Assembly (NCBI GenBank): GCA_036262035.1
Contig: DATAJS010000028.1
Location: 1 to 64,000 of the forward strand
Length of the DNA stretch: 64,000 nt
Direction of reading: 5' to 3'
From: Burkholderiales bacterium
GTDB taxonomy: Bacteria > Pseudomonadota > Gammaproteobacteria > Burkholderiales > SG8-41
Shown: one piece after another, positions 12,780 to 22,712 of the stretch
How the letters are laid out: every line of letters starts with the position of its first letter
Position numbering within the stretch: the stretch's first letter is position 1
Translations under genes and position numbers: made by a program
Notes under the pieces: generated by a model
What the model saw: the letters and a program-made list of their open reading frames with translations, nothing else
Databases searched by the model: none
What the model was told of the DNA's origin: nothing

Positions 12780-15032
12780 ATGAAGAGGCAGGCCACCAAG
12801 CGCACGAGGCCCAATGCGCGCACGTCGCGTATTCCCGAACGGCGCGTGCGACGCACCGCGACCAAGACGGGCCGCCGCTCGCGCGATCCCTATTACGAGC
12901 GCGAGAAGAGCCGCTACGACGAGCCGCTGCCGAGCCGCGAGTACATCCTGGAGACCCTGCACGAGCAGGGTGTGCCGGTACCCGAGGACGAGCTCGCAGT
13001 GCTGCTCGAGATCAAGCGCGACGAGCGCAGCGCGTTCCAGCGGCGCGTCGCGGCGATGGAGCGCGACGGCGAGATCATGCGCAACCGCGCCGGCGACGTG
13101 TGCGTGGTCGCCAAGCTCGACCTGGTGCGCGGCCGCGTGCACGGTCATCCCGACGGTTTCGGCTTCGTCATCCGCGACGAAGGCGGTCCGGATCTCTTCC
13201 TCGGCTTCCACGAGATGCAGAAGGCGCTGCACGGCGACCGCGTGATGGCGCGCATCTCCGGCACCGACCGCCGGGGACGTCCGGAAGGCAAGATCGTCGA
13301 AGTGATCGAGCGCGCGCAAAGAAAGCTCGTCGGCCGCTTGAGGAACGAGCACGGGCTGCTCTTCGTGTCGCCCGAGGACAAGCGCATCAATCGCGATTTC
13401 CTCATCCCGCACGACGAGAGCTCCGGGGCGAAGGCGGGGCAGGTGGTGACGATCGAGATCGTCGTGCAGCCTTCGCGCCAGGTGCAGCCGGTCGCGCGCG
13501 TGGTGGAAGTGCTCGGCAACTACGCCGATCCCGGCATGGAGATCGAGATCGCGCTGCGCAAGCACGATCTCCCGTACGTCTTCTCGCGCGAGGTCGAACG
13601 CCTCGCGGCGCTCTTCCCGAAAGGGGTGACGGAGGCCGACCGCGAAGGCCGCGTCGACGTGCGCGACCTGCCGCTGGTGACGATCGACGGCGAGACCGCC
13701 AAGGACTTCGACGACGCGGTGTACTGCGAGCCCCTGAAAGCGACCCGCGGCAAGGGCAAGGGCGGTTATCGCCTCGTCGTCGCGATCGCCGACGTCTCGC
13801 ACTACGTCACCCACGGCGACGCGCTCGACCGCGAAGCGCAGTCGCGCGGCAACTCGGTGTACTTCCCGCGGCGGGTCATCCCGATGCTGCCGGAGCGGCT
13901 CTCGAACGACCTCTGCTCGCTCAACCCGCACGTCGAGCGGCTGTGCGTGATCTGCGACATGGAGTTCACGAGCGACGGCGAGTTCAAGAGCTACAAGTTC
14001 TATCCCGCGGTGATGCTCTCGCACGCGCGGCTCACCTATACGCTGGTCGGCGAGATCATCGAGAAACCGGGCGGCGATGCGGCGCACGCCAACGCGCAGC
14101 TGGTGCCGCATATCCAGAACCTCTACAAGCTCTTCAAGCTGCTGGTGAAGGCGCGGCAGGCGCGCGGCGCGATCGACTTCGAGACGATCGAGACCCAGAT
14201 CATCTTCGACGACCAGGGCAAGATCGAGCGCATCGTTCCGGTGCGCCGGAACGACGCCCATCGCGTCATCGAGGAGTGCATGCTCGCGGCGAACGTCTGC
14301 GCGTCCGACTTCCTCGGCAAGAAGAAGCAGCCGATGCTCTATCGCGTGCACGAAGGACCGACGCCGGAGAAGCTGTCCGCGCTGCGTGAATTCCTGAAAG
14401 GGTTCGGGCTGTCGCTGTCGGGCGGCGACGAGCCGACGGCGAAGGACTACGCGAAGCTGCTGGAAAAGATCAAGAACCGGCCCGACGCGCAGCTCCTGCA
14501 GACCGTGATGCTGCGTTCGCTGCAGCAGGCGGTGTACACGCCCGACAACGTCGGCCACTTCGGTCTCGCGTACGAGTCGTACACTCACTTCACCTCGCCG
14601 ATCCGGCGCTATCCCGATCTGCTCGTGCACCGCGCGATCAAGGCGGCGCTCAAGCGCAAGCGTTATAACCCCGGCGACTGGCACAAGCTCGGCGACCACT
14701 GCTCGGGGACCGAGCGCCGCGCCGACGAGGCGACTCGCGACGTCACCAACTGGCTGAAGTCGTACTACATGAAGGACCGTGTCGGCGAGACGTTCATGGG
14801 AACGATCAGCGGGGTCGCCGCGTTCGGGGCGTTCGTCGCGCTCGACGAGCTGTACGTGGAGGGGCTGGTGCACGTCTCGGAGCTCGGCAAGGACTACTAC
14901 CATTTCGAAGCGATCAAGCACCAGCTCGTCGGCGAGCGCACCAAGCAGCGCTACCGCCTCGGCGACCGCATCCGCGTGAAGCTCGTGCGCGTCGCGCTCG
15001 ATACGACGCGCATCGATTTCGTGCTCGCGTGA
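12780..15032 (+). CDS. rnr: Ribonuclease R
   Basis: RNase R is a processive 3'-5' exoribonuclease that degrades structured RNA. It takes part in rRNA quality control and trans-translation. The 750-aa protein starts with a basic N-terminal region ([16 protein letters not shown]), then cold-shock-type OB domains, the RNB catalytic domain with the metal-binding DFDD (D309, D311, D312), and a C-terminal S1 domain ([19 protein letters not shown]). It lacks the long lysine-rich tail of the E. coli enzyme. The start chosen is ATG 12780; a GTG 13 codons upstream touches the tRNA. The rlmB start overlaps the stop by one base. Confidence 0.96.
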   Translation: MKRQATKRTRPNARTSRIPERRVRRTATKTGRRSRDPYYEREKSRYDEPLPSREYILETLHEQGVPVPEDELAVLLEIKRDERSAFQRRVAAMERDGEIMRNRAGDVCVVAKLDLVRGRVHGHPDGFGFVIRDEGGPDLFLGFHEMQKALHGDRVMARISGTDRRGRPEGKIVEVIERAQRKLVGRLRNEHGLLFVSPEDKRINRDFLIPHDESSGAKAGQVVTIEIVVQPSRQVQPVARVVEVLGNYADPGMEIEIALRKHDLPYVFSREVERLAALFPKGVTEADREGRVDVRDLPLVTIDGETAKDFDDAVYCEPLKATRGKGKGGYRLVVAIADVSHYVTHGDALDREAQSRGNSVYFPRRVIPMLPERLSNDLCSLNPHVERLCVICDMEFTSDGEFKSYKFYPAVMLSHARLTYTLVGEIIEKPGGDAAHANAQLVPHIQNLYKLFKLLVKARQARGAIDFETIETQIIFDDQGKIERIVPVRRNDAHRVIEECMLAANVCASDFLGKKKQPMLYRVHEGPTPEKLSALREFLKGFGLSLSGGDEPTAKDYAKLLEKIKNRPDAQLLQTVMLRSLQQAVYTPDNVGHFGLAYESYTHFTSPIRRYPDLLVHRAIKAALKRKRYNPGDWHKLGDHCSGTERRADEATRDVTNWLKSYYMKDRVGETFMGTISGVAAFGAFVALDELYVEGLVHVSELGKDYYHFEAIKHQLVGERTKQRYRLGDRIRVKLVRVALDTTRIDFVLA

Positions 15033-15775
15033 TGGCCGAGACGCGCACCATCTACGGCTTTCACGCGGTCACGAGCCGCATCCGCAGCAGCGCGGCGAGC
15101 GTGAAAGAGCTCTATCTCGACGCGGCGCGCGAGGACCGGCGCTCGCTCGATCTCGCGAAAGCGGCGGAGGAGCGCGGCATCCGCGTCATGCGCGTGGACG
15201 CCAAAAGGCTCGACGGCATGAGCCAGCACGCGCGGCACCAGGGCGTCGCCGCGCGCATCGAGGTCGCGAAGCTGCCGACGCACGTCGATGACGTGCTCGA
15301 TGCGCTCGACGAGCCGCCGCTGCTGCTCATCCTCGACGGGATCACCGATCCGCACAACCTCGGCGCCTGCCTGCGGGTGGGGGACGCGATGGGCGTGCAT
15401 GCGCTGCTCGCGCCCAAGGACCGCGCGGTCGGGATCAACGCGACGGTGTCGAAAGTGGCGAGCGGGGCAGCCGAGACGGTCCCGTACATCCCGGTGACCA
15501 ATCTCGCCCGCGCGATGCGCGAGCTCAAGGACCGGGGCGTGTGGCTGCTGGGCACCGACGAGCGCGCCGGGCAGACCCTGTACGAAGCCAGGCTCGCCGG
15601 GCCGCTGGCCTGGGTCATGGGCGCCGAAGGCGAGGGGATGCGCCGCCTCACCCGGGAAAACTGCGACGAGCTCGTACGGATCCCGATGCTGGGGACGGTG
15701 GAGAGCCTGAACGTGTCGGTGTCGGCGGGCATCTGCCTCGCGGAGACGCGCCGCCAGCGCGGCATCAAGCCGTAA
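15032..15775 (+). CDS. rlmB: 23S rRNA (guanosine-2'-O-)-methyltransferase RlmB
   Basis: RlmB methylates the ribose of G2251 in the 23S rRNA P-loop. The 247-aa protein has an N-terminal substrate-binding domain ([15 protein letters not shown]) and a C-terminal SPOUT methyltransferase fold. The knot motifs are seen as [29 protein letters not shown] and [16 protein letters not shown]. Translation is coupled to rnr (TGATG), a pairing found in many proteobacteria. A GTG one codon upstream is a weaker start. Confidence 0.96.
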   Translation: MAETRTIYGFHAVTSRIRSSAASVKELYLDAAREDRRSLDLAKAAEERGIRVMRVDAKRLDGMSQHARHQGVAARIEVAKLPTHVDDVLDALDEPPLLLILDGITDPHNLGACLRVGDAMGVHALLAPKDRAVGINATVSKVASGAAETVPYIPVTNLARAMRELKDRGVWLLGTDERAGQTLYEARLAGPLAWVMGAEGEGMRRLTRENCDELVRIPMLGTVESLNVSVSAGICLAETRRQRGIKP

Positions 15776-15779
15776 GGGT

Positions 15780-15808
15780 TTGTTTTTTCTCAAGCACTTA
15801 CGTATAAT
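15780..15808 (+). promoter_or_regulatory. sigma70 promoter of the rpsF operon
   Basis: A -35 TTGTTT (15780-15785), an exact 17-bp spacer and a -10 TATAAT (15803-15808) follow directly after rlmB. It would give a leader of about 120 nt before rpsF. Confidence 0.8.
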
Positions 15809-15849
15809 CCCGCCCTTCCCTAGGCTGGGGTCCATTCCGGCCAGACCTT

Positions 15850-15910
15850 AAGTCCGCGGCGTCTCAGGCGGACTTTTCCTTGCCGCACCGCTATCGCACC
15901 AGCGGGCGGC
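15850..15910 (+). promoter_or_regulatory. Candidate structured leader of the rpsF operon (S6:S18 type)
   Basis: The leader holds two hairpins. The first is AAGTCCGC/GCGGACTT (15850-15875, 10-nt loop), followed by TTCC. The second is GCCGC-AC-CGCT, an 8-nt loop, AGCG-G-GCGGC (15882-15910), with a CACCG at the bulge. Known S6:S18 autoregulatory leaders present a CCG in a bulged hairpin near rpsF, so this could be one. The match is by eye and was not tested with a covariance model. Confidence 0.4.
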
Positions 15911-15935
15911 TTACCCACAAGGAGCTCCAAGCCCG

Positions 15936-16367
15936 ATGCGACATTACGAAATCGTTTTCATCGTCCACCCGGACCAGAGCGAGCAGGTTCCGGCGATGGT
16001 CGAGCGCTATCGCCAGATGGTCACCGGCCGCAAAGGCAACATCCATCGCCTCGAAGACTGGGGCCGCCGGCAGCTCGCCTACCCGATCGAGAAGGTCCAC
16101 AAGGCGCACTACGTTCTCATGAACATCGAGTGCGACAACGAGACCCTGACCGAGCTCGAGCACGCCTTCAAGTTCAACGACGCGGTCCTGCGCCATCTCA
16201 CCGTCGTCATGACCGAGGCCGTCACCACGCCTTCGGCGATGATGAAGGAAGAGAAGTCGCGCTCCATGCCGACGACCTCGGAAGACAAGGGCGCGGCACG
16301 CGAGAGCGCGGCCCCCGCGGCCCCCGCGGCTGCTCCGGCAGCAGCGCAGCAGCCCGCGCAGGCGTAA
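15936..16367 (+). CDS. rpsF: 30S ribosomal protein S6
   Basis: S6 binds the central domain of 16S rRNA together with S18. The 143-aa product begins [17 protein letters not shown] and contains the [16 protein letters not shown] signature. It has a C-terminal extension of about 40 residues, rich in Ala, Pro, Ser and Gln, that is longer than the E. coli tail and probably disordered. AAGGAG lies 11 bp before the ATG. It opens the rpsF-priB-rpsR-rplI operon. Confidence 0.97.
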   Translation: MRHYEIVFIVHPDQSEQVPAMVERYRQMVTGRKGNIHRLEDWGRRQLAYPIEKVHKAHYVLMNIECDNETLTELEHAFKFNDAVLRHLTVVMTEAVTTPSAMMKEEKSRSMPTTSEDKGAARESAAPAAPAAAPAAAQQPAQA

Positions 16368-16384
16368 CGCCGCGCGAGGAGCGC

Positions 16385-16678
16385 ATGGACAACGCGGTCA
16401 CGCTCGCGGGCACGCTCGCCCACGTCGAACCGCTGCGCCATACGCCCGCCGGACTGCCGCTGCTGCAATTCACGCTCGCCCACAAGTCGATGCAGATCGA
16501 AGCCGGTTTCAAACGGCAGGTGGAATGCGAGATGAACTGCGTGGCGCTCGGCGAGCTCGCGAACGAGCTCGCGAAAATGAGCGCCGGCACCGGGGTCAGC
16601 GTTACCGGATTCCTGAACCGCAAGAACCGCATGAGCGCGCAGCTCATACTGCACGCAACCAGAACCGAATTATTGTAA
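16385..16678 (+). CDS. priB: Primosomal replication protein N (PriB)
   Basis: PriB is a single-strand DNA-binding OB-fold dimer that helps PriA reload the replicative helicase at stalled forks. The 97-aa product ([20 protein letters not shown]) shows the SSB-like OB pattern, with [13 protein letters not shown] and [17 protein letters not shown]. It lies 17 bp after rpsF with a GAGGAG ribosome site and 10 bp before rpsR, the standard proteobacterial location. dnaB, a functional partner, follows the operon. Confidence 0.95.
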   Translation: MDNAVTLAGTLAHVEPLRHTPAGLPLLQFTLAHKSMQIEAGFKRQVECEMNCVALGELANELAKMSAGTGVSVTGFLNRKNRMSAQLILHATRTELL

Positions 16679-16688
16679 GGACACGAAC

Positions 16689-16991
16689 ATGGCGATGATG
16701 AGTCGAGCCGCCCGCGCGAGGGCGAAGGCGAAAGCGAAGCTGAAGGGCAAGGGCCGCGACAAGCGCGGCGGCGCGCTGTTCCGCCGCCGCAAGTTCTGCC
16801 GCTTCACCGCGGAGAACATCAAGCAGGTCGATTACAAGGACATCGGGATCCTCAAGGATTTCATCAACGAGAACGGCAAGATCATCCCGGCGCGCATCAC
16901 CGGCACCAAGGCGCGCTACCAGCGACAGCTCGGGGTGGCGATCAAGCGCGCGCGCTTCCTCGCGCTGCTGCCGTACACCGATACGCACTAA
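16689..16991 (+). CDS. rpsR: 30S ribosomal protein S18
   Basis: S18 pairs with S6 in the platform of the 30S subunit. The product is 100 aa. The core is recognised by [20 protein letters not shown] and [20 protein letters not shown]. The N-terminus is about 20 residues longer and strongly basic ([20 protein letters not shown]). Starts at Met3 or Met4 are also possible. TAAGGA precedes the chosen ATG. Confidence 0.97.
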   Translation: MAMMSRAARARAKAKAKLKGKGRDKRGGALFRRRKFCRFTAENIKQVDYKDIGILKDFINENGKIIPARITGTKARYQRQLGVAIKRARFLALLPYTDTH

Positions 16992-17003
16992 GGAGCTTGC
17001 GAG

Positions 17004-17456
17004 ATGCAGATCATTTTGCTGGAAAAAGTCGTCAATCTCGGCGGCCTCGGTGACGTCGTCAAAGTGCGCGACGGCTACGCGCGCAACTTCCTGATCCCGC
17101 AAGGAAAGGCGAAGCGCGCCACGAAGGACAACCTCGCCGAGTTCGAGCAGCGCCGTGCCGAGCTGGAGAAAGCGCAGGCTTTGCTGCTCGCCGACGCGCA
17201 GGGCAAGGCCGAGAAGCTCGAAGGCCTCGCGGTGCAGATCACGCAGAAAGCCGGCGTCGACGGCAAGCTCTTCGGCTCGGTCACCAACGCCGACGTCGCG
17301 GAAGCGCTGAAGGCGCAGGGCTTCGAGGTGCAGAAGTCCGCGGTGCGCATGCCGCAGGGGCCGCTGAAGAACATCGGCGAGCATCCGCTGAAGGTCGCGC
17401 TGCACACCGACGTCGTCGTCACGGTGAACGTGACCGTCGTGCCGGAGCAGGCGTAA
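17004..17456 (+). CDS. rplI: 50S ribosomal protein L9
   Basis: L9 is a two-domain ribosomal protein that binds 23S rRNA and helps keep the reading frame. The 150-aa product starts [19 protein letters not shown], with the conserved [21 protein letters not shown] of the N-domain. A long connecting helix and the C-domain ([17 protein letters not shown]) follow. AAGGAG precedes the start. It ends the rpsF operon, and a terminator lies 75 bp downstream. Confidence 0.98.
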   Translation: MQIILLEKVVNLGGLGDVVKVRDGYARNFLIPQGKAKRATKDNLAEFEQRRAELEKAQALLLADAQGKAEKLEGLAVQITQKAGVDGKLFGSVTNADVAEALKAQGFEVQKSAVRMPQGPLKNIGEHPLKVALHTDVVVTVNVTVVPEQA

Positions 17457-17531
17457 CGCGCTGCGTGGCAAAACTTTCGCTGATTAACCAAGGCTTAACG
17501 ACGACGTAGTTTTTCGAGCGCGACAGAGAGC

Positions 17532-17560
17532 AAAAAGGGCTGCTTGCAGCCCTTTTGTTT
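17532..17560 (+). terminator. Rho-independent terminator of the rpsF operon
   Basis: A stem AAAAGGGCTG/CAGCCCTTTT with a tight CTTG loop is followed by GTTTT. It lies between rplI and dnaB. The A/T ends make it roughly symmetrical, but no gene converges on it. Confidence 0.85.
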
Positions 17561-17620
17561 TGCGATCTTTTCTATAAACTCGAATGCGACTTCGCGCAAT
17601 CTTCCGGAATCTTGTCGAGC

Positions 17621-19015
17621 ATGGCACAGGCTGTTACTTCGATCGTTCGTGATGCCCAACTGGATGCGGCTCGTATACCGCCGCAGTCGATCGAAGCCGA
17701 GCAGTCGGTGCTCGGAGGGCTGCTGCTCGACAACAGCGCGTGGGATCGCATCGCCGACGTCGTCGGCGAGGCCGATTTCTACCGCAGCGACCATCGTGCG
17801 ATCTTCAATCACATCGCCCGGCTCATCGAAGAGAACAAACCGGCCGATGCGCTCACCGTCGCGGAGAGCCTGGAGCTCGGCGGCAAGCTCGCCGAAGTGG
17901 GCGGCCAGGCCTATATCGGCACGCTCGCGATCAATACCCCGAGCGCGGCGAACATCCGCCGCTACGCCGAGATCGTCCGCGAGCGTTCCATCATGCGCAA
18001 TCTCGCCTCGATCGGCACCGAGATCGCCGACTCCGCCTATTCGCCCCTCGGGCGCGACGCGAGCGTGCTCATCGACGAGGCCGAGGCGAAGATCTTCAGG
18101 ATCGCCGAGGTCCGCAGCAAGGCGCACCAGGGTTTCATCAAGATCGACCCGATCCTGACCGAGACCGTAGAGCGCATCGACATGCTCTACAGCCGCGAGA
18201 ACAAGCAGGACGTGATCGGGGTGCCGACCGGCTTCGTCGACCTCGACCGCATGACGTCGGGACTGCAGGCGGGCGAGCTCATCATCGTTGCGGGCCGCCC
18301 GTCGATGGGCAAGACCACGATCGTCATGAACATGGCCGAGCACGTCGCGCTGTTCGAGAAGAAAGCCGTCGCGGTGTTCAGCATGGAGATGTCGGGGCCG
18401 CAGCTCGCGATGCGCATGATCGGCTCGGTCGGCCGCGTCGACCAGCACGAGCTTCGCACCGGCACCTTCAAGGAAGACGACTGGACCAAGCTCGTCGACG
18501 CGGTCGGCAAGCTCAACGAATCGCAGATGTACATCGACGACACCGCGGGCCTGAACGTGCTCGAGGTGAGATCGCGCGCGCGGCGCCTGCACCGTCAGTG
18601 CGGCGGTCTCTCGATGATCATCATCGATTACCTGCAGCTCATGTCGGGCACGAGCAATACCGCGGGCGAGAACCGCGCGACCGAGATCGCGGAGATCTCG
18701 CGCTCGCTGAAGAGCCTCGCGAAAGAGCTCAAGGTGCCGGTGATCGCGCTGTCGCAGCTCAACCGCAGCGTCGACGCGCGTCAGGACAAGCGTCCGATGA
18801 TGTCGGACCTGCGCGAATCGGGCGCCATCGAGCAGGACGCCGACGTCATCATGTTCATCTACCGCGACGAGGTGTACAACCCGTCGCCCGAGGCGAAAGG
18901 CCTCGCCGAGCTCATCATCGCCAAGCAGCGTAACGGCCCGGTCGGCAAGATCGATCTCACCTTCCTCGGCAAGTTCACGCGTTTCGAGAACGCGGTCCAG
19001 CGCGACCGCTTCTGA
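17621..19015 (+). CDS. dnaB: Replicative DNA helicase
   Basis: DnaB is the hexameric 5'-3' helicase that unwinds DNA at the replication fork and contacts DnaG primase. The 464-aa product starts MAQAVTSIVRDAQ; an upstream open stretch of 22 codons includes the terminator and is not coding. The N-terminal domain begins at PQSIEAEQSVLGG. The RecA-like domain has Walker A GRPSMGKTT from residue 225, Walker B IIIDYLQLM, and the DLRESGAIEQDAD motif. No intein is present. It follows rplI, as in many betaproteobacteria. Confidence 0.98.
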   Translation: MAQAVTSIVRDAQLDAARIPPQSIEAEQSVLGGLLLDNSAWDRIADVVGEADFYRSDHRAIFNHIARLIEENKPADALTVAESLELGGKLAEVGGQAYIGTLAINTPSAANIRRYAEIVRERSIMRNLASIGTEIADSAYSPLGRDASVLIDEAEAKIFRIAEVRSKAHQGFIKIDPILTETVERIDMLYSRENKQDVIGVPTGFVDLDRMTSGLQAGELIIVAGRPSMGKTTIVMNMAEHVALFEKKAVAVFSMEMSGPQLAMRMIGSVGRVDQHELRTGTFKEDDWTKLVDAVGKLNESQMYIDDTAGLNVLEVRSRARRLHRQCGGLSMIIIDYLQLMSGTSNTAGENRATEIAEISRSLKSLAKELKVPVIALSQLNRSVDARQDKRPMMSDLRESGAIEQDADVIMFIYRDEVYNPSPEAKGLAELIIAKQRNGPVGKIDLTFLGKFTRFENAVQRDRF

Positions 19016-19156
19016 GCCCGGCAGGTAAGAAGGACTGACCGCGCACGCTGCGAAGATCGCGCCCGCGCGGACAGATCAGGTATTTCCCTACATACACCCT
19101 CGATCGCCTCGTGTTATTTGAGGATAAGTCCTTGTTCTCTCGTGTGTACGAATTGA

Positions 19157-22100
19157 ATGAGTAAACACGGCCGCCCCGTCGAGGGTCCGGTCATCGAATA
19201 TCGCGACGACGAAGCCCGCTATCGGGCCACCTTCCAGCAAGCAGCGATCGGTATCGTTCACACCGCCCCCGACGGCGCAATCCTCGACGTCAATCCTGCC
19301 TTTTGCCTCATGCTCGGTTACGAGCGCGGGGAACTGCTCCTGCGAAGGCTCTCGTCCCTGCGCTTCAGGCCGGAGGACGCCGATGCGCCGCCGCAGCGCC
19401 TCGTCGCGCGCGATGCCGCGGCGCCTTCGGTGCGCGAGGAATATCGCGGCGCCGACGGCGCGAGCGTGTGGCTCCAGCGCACGGTCGTCGTGGCGACCGA
19501 CGCGCTGGGCGATCCCTACCTCATCCATTTCGCAGAGAACGTCACCGCGCGAAAGCGCGCCGAGGAAGAGCAGCGCCTGAAGGACCTGCGCTTCCGGCGC
19601 ACGCTCGAGTCCGCGCTCGATTGCATCGTCACCACCGACGCCGACGGGCGCATCGTCGAGTTCAATCCGATGGCCGAGCGCGTCTTCCTGTACGCGCGCG
19701 AACAGGTGCTGGGGCGCAAGCTCGCGGACGTGCTGGTGCCGCCGCACCTGAGGCGCCGGCACGAGCTGTCGATGCGCCGGCTCCTGGGCGACGGCGAGGA
19801 GTCGATGCTCAACCGCCGCATCGAAACCATCGCGCTGCGCGGCGACGGCGCGACGATACCGATCGAGCTCATGATGCAGCGGATCACCGATACCGATCCG
19901 CCGCTCTTCACCGGATTCCTGCGCGACATCAGCGAGCGAAAAGCTTCCGAAGCGCGCATCCTGCGCGTGAACCGCCTCTACCGCACGCTCTCGCACACCA
20001 GCGCGCTCATCGTGCGCGCCACCGACCGTGCGACGCTGCTGCACGGGATCTGCCGCATCGCACGCGAGCACGGCTTCATCGCGCCGTGGGTCGGGCTGCT
20101 CGACGAGCGCACCGGCACGCTCGAGCTCGCCGCGCACGACGAGGACGAGCCGCTCGCGCTGCCGCCGGTGTCGATACGCGCCGACGTGCCCGAAGGGCAG
20201 GGGCCGCGCAGCAGCGCGATGCGCGAAGCGCGCATCGTCATCTGTGACGACATCCGCGGCGATCCGGAATTCGCGCGCGGCCGCTCGCATTACGAGCGCT
20301 ACGGCACGTGCTCGCTCGCCGCGCTGCCTCTGATGCTCTCGGGCCGGGTCATCGGCATCTTCAACCTCGAATCGTCGGTGCCGGGCTATTTCGACGAGGA
20401 CATGACGCAGCTCCTGCGCGAGATGGTGAGCGAGCTCTCGTACGCGCTCGAGCGCCTGGAGCTGGAGGGAGCACACCAGCGCGCGCTCGAAGCGCTGCAG
20501 GAGAGCGAGGAGCGCTTCAGGCAGCTCGCGGAGAACATCCCGCAGATCTTCTGGCTGACCGACCCCACGCTCGAGCACGCGCTGTACGTGAGCCCGGCCA
20601 GCGAGATCCTGACCGGCAGGACCGGCGAGACCGCCCAGCAGCGCTACGACGCATGGATCGCGGCGATCCACGTCGACGACCGCGAGCGCGTGCTTCAGGC
20701 GCGGCGCGACGCCGCGGCGCTGGGCAGCTACGACGTCGAATACCGCATCGTCGATCCGGGCGGGGCTTCGCGCTGGGTGAGCGACCGTGCGTTCCCGATC
20801 CGCGGCGCGAACGGCGAAGTGGTGAGGATCGCGGGCATCGCGTCCGACATCACCGAATCGCGGCAGGCGCAGGAGCGCCTCGCGCATCTCGCGCATTACG
20901 ACCAGCTCACCAATCTTCCGAACCGCGGCGTGTTCTACGAGCGCCTCACCCACGGCCTCGCGCAGGCGGCGCGACACCAGTGGACGGTCGGCGTGATGTT
21001 CATCGATCTCGACCGCTTCAAGACGGTGAACGACACGATGGGACACAGCATCGGCGACGCGCTCCTGCGTCAGATCGCCGCGCGTCTCACCGATTGCGTG
21101 CGCGGCGAGGACACGGTGAGCCGGCTCTCGGGCGACGAGTTCGCGATCGTGCTCGCGAGGCTCGCCGACGCCGGCGACGCGGGGCTCGTCGCGGAGAAAG
21201 TGCTGCAGCGGCTGCGCCAGCCTTTCGAGATCAACGGCACCGAGGTCGTCGTCTCCGCGAGCATCGGCATCACGCTCTTTCCCGGCGACGCCGGGAACGC
21301 GGACGTGCTCATGCGCAACGCCGACGTCGCGATGTACAACGCGAAGAGCAGGGGGCGCGACAACTACCAGTTCTACACCGCCGAGCTCAACGCACGCGCG
21401 CTCGCGCGCATGCAGCTCGAAGCGCGGCTGCGCGGCGCGCTCGAGCGCGACGAGTTCGTGCTGCACTTCCAGCCCAAGCTCCGGCTGGAATCGGGGCGCG
21501 TCTGCGGTTTCGAGGCGCTGCTGCGCTGGGCGCCCCTGGGCGAACGGCTGGTCTCGCCCGCCGAGTTCATCCCGGTCCTCGAGGAGACCGGGCTCATCTC
21601 CGCCGTCGGCGAGTGGGTCGTCGGCGCGGCGTGCCGCCAGATCCGCGCGTGGCGCGCTGCGGGCCTGACTCCGGTGCCGGTCGCGATCAATCTCTCGGCG
21701 CGGCAACTGCGCCGCCGGGGCTTTGCCGATCTCGTCGCGCGCGTGCTCGCCGAGCACGGGATCGAAGCGAGCCTGCTCGAAGTCGAGATCACCGAGAGCT
21801 CGCTGATGGAGAATCCGGAGGAGGCGCACGTGGTGCTCGAGCAGCTCAAGGCGCTCGGCACCACGCTCGCGATCGACGATTTCGGCACCGGCTATTCGAG
21901 TCTCGCGTATCTGAAGCGCTTTCCGTTCGACACCCTCAAGATCGACCGCTCCTTCGTTCGCGACATCCCGGGCGATCCGGACGACGCGATGATCGCGCGC
22001 ACGATCATCGCGCTCGCGCACAGCCTGTCGCTCGAGGTCGTCGCCGAAGGCGTGGAGACCGAAGAGCAGCTCGGCTTCCTTCTGGCCCACCGCTGTGACA

Positions 22101-22618
22101 ACGCCCAGGGTTTCCTTTTTGCGCCGGCGCTGGCCGGCGAGGCGACCACCGCGCTGCTCGCGCGCGACGAGCCGATGTACCAGCGCACCGCGCGGGTGGC
22201 CGTGGGGCAGGCGCCGTGCGTGCTCGTGCTCGACGACAGCATCGACGACCTCATCCTGGTGCAGCAGCTCCTGCAGCGCGACGGCTACCAGGTGCTGATC
22301 GCCACGACCGTGAAGGACGCGCTCGACGTGCTCGCTTCGCACAACGTCGTCGTGGTGATCTCCGACCATCACATGCCCGGCACCACCGGCGTCGAGTTCT
22401 TCAGCCGGGTCAAGCGCTCTCACGCCGATGTGGTGCGCATCATGCTGTCGGGCGTCGACGACCCGCAGACCATGGCCGCGGCGATCAACGAGGGGGCAGT
22501 GCACAAGTACTTCGTCAAAGGCCGGGACGAGGCGCTGCTGCGCGAGGCGATCCGCCGCGTGGTGCGCCGCAGCCAGCCTGCCTCAGGCGACGCCGCCGAG
22601 CCCGGCGATACCATATAG
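19157..22618 (+). CDS. PAS/GAF/GGDEF/EAL protein with C-terminal receiver domain
   Basis: This 1153-aa cytoplasmic signalling protein likely makes and/or breaks cyclic di-GMP. The domains in order are PAS (about 13-130), PAS (about 145-260), GAF (about 275-430), PAS (about 450-575), GGDEF (about 585-745), EAL (about 755-1005) and a receiver domain (about 1020-1140). The diguanylate cyclase motif is SGDEF (658-662) rather than GGDEF, and the inhibitory RxxD site RGED (649-652) is intact. The EAL domain looks catalytically complete (FEALLRW with E786, NLSARQL, EITES, IDDFGTGYSS, EGVETEEQL). The receiver has D1026/D1027 and phosphoacceptor D1070 in ISDHHMPG. No membrane segment is seen. The GAF and PAS ligands are unknown. 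A Crp/Fnr gene follows at 95 bp. Confidence 0.93.
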   Translation: MSKHGRPVEGPVIEYRDDEARYRATFQQAAIGIVHTAPDGAILDVNPAFCLMLGYERGELLLRRLSSLRFRPEDADAPPQRLVARDAAAPSVREEYRGADGASVWLQRTVVVATDALGDPYLIHFAENVTARKRAEEEQRLKDLRFRRTLESALDCIVTTDADGRIVEFNPMAERVFLYAREQVLGRKLADVLVPPHLRRRHELSMRRLLGDGEESMLNRRIETIALRGDGATIPIELMMQRITDTDPPLFTGFLRDISERKASEARILRVNRLYRTLSHTSALIVRATDRATLLHGICRIAREHGFIAPWVGLLDERTGTLELAAHDEDEPLALPPVSIRADVPEGQGPRSSAMREARIVICDDIRGDPEFARGRSHYERYGTCSLAALPLMLSGRVIGIFNLESSVPGYFDEDMTQLLREMVSELSYALERLELEGAHQRALEALQESEERFRQLAENIPQIFWLTDPTLEHALYVSPASEILTGRTGETAQQRYDAWIAAIHVDDRERVLQARRDAAALGSYDVEYRIVDPGGASRWVSDRAFPIRGANGEVVRIAGIASDITESRQAQERLAHLAHYDQLTNLPNRGVFYERLTHGLAQAARHQWTVGVMFIDLDRFKTVNDTMGHSIGDALLRQIAARLTDCVRGEDTVSRLSGDEFAIVLARLADAGDAGLVAEKVLQRLRQPFEINGTEVVVSASIGITLFPGDAGNADVLMRNADVAMYNAKSRGRDNYQFYTAELNARALARMQLEARLRGALERDEFVLHFQPKLRLESGRVCGFEALLRWAPLGERLVSPAEFIPVLEETGLISAVGEWVVGAACRQIRAWRAAGLTPVPVAINLSARQLRRRGFADLVARVLAEHGIEASLLEVEITESSLMENPEEAHVVLEQLKALGTTLAIDDFGTGYSSLAYLKRFPFDTLKIDRSFVRDIPGDPDDAMIARTIIALAHSLSLEVVAEGVETEEQLGFLLAHRCDNAQGFLFAPALAGEATTALLARDEPMYQRTARVAVGQAPCVLVLDDSIDDLILVQQLLQRDGYQVLIATTVKDALDVLASHNVVVVISDHHMPGTTGVEFFSRVKRSHADVVRIMLSGVDDPQTMAAAINEGAVHKYFVKGRDEALLREAIRRVVRRSQPASGDAAEPGDTI

Positions 22619-22712
22619 CGGCGCTGCGCCGCCGCGCAGCGGCCAGCCGTGCAGATTGGACACGGCAGGCATATACTTGCCGGCAATACTTTCCGGGGCG
22701 CAGACGACCAGC

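Noticed and set aside
19088-22504. Very long open frame (over 1100 codons) on the minus strand opposite the PAS/GGDEF/EAL gene
   Set aside because: Its translation is low-complexity (rich in Arg, His, Glu, Val) with no family motif, while the plus strand encodes recognisable domains throughout. It is the usual mirror frame of GC-rich coding DNA.
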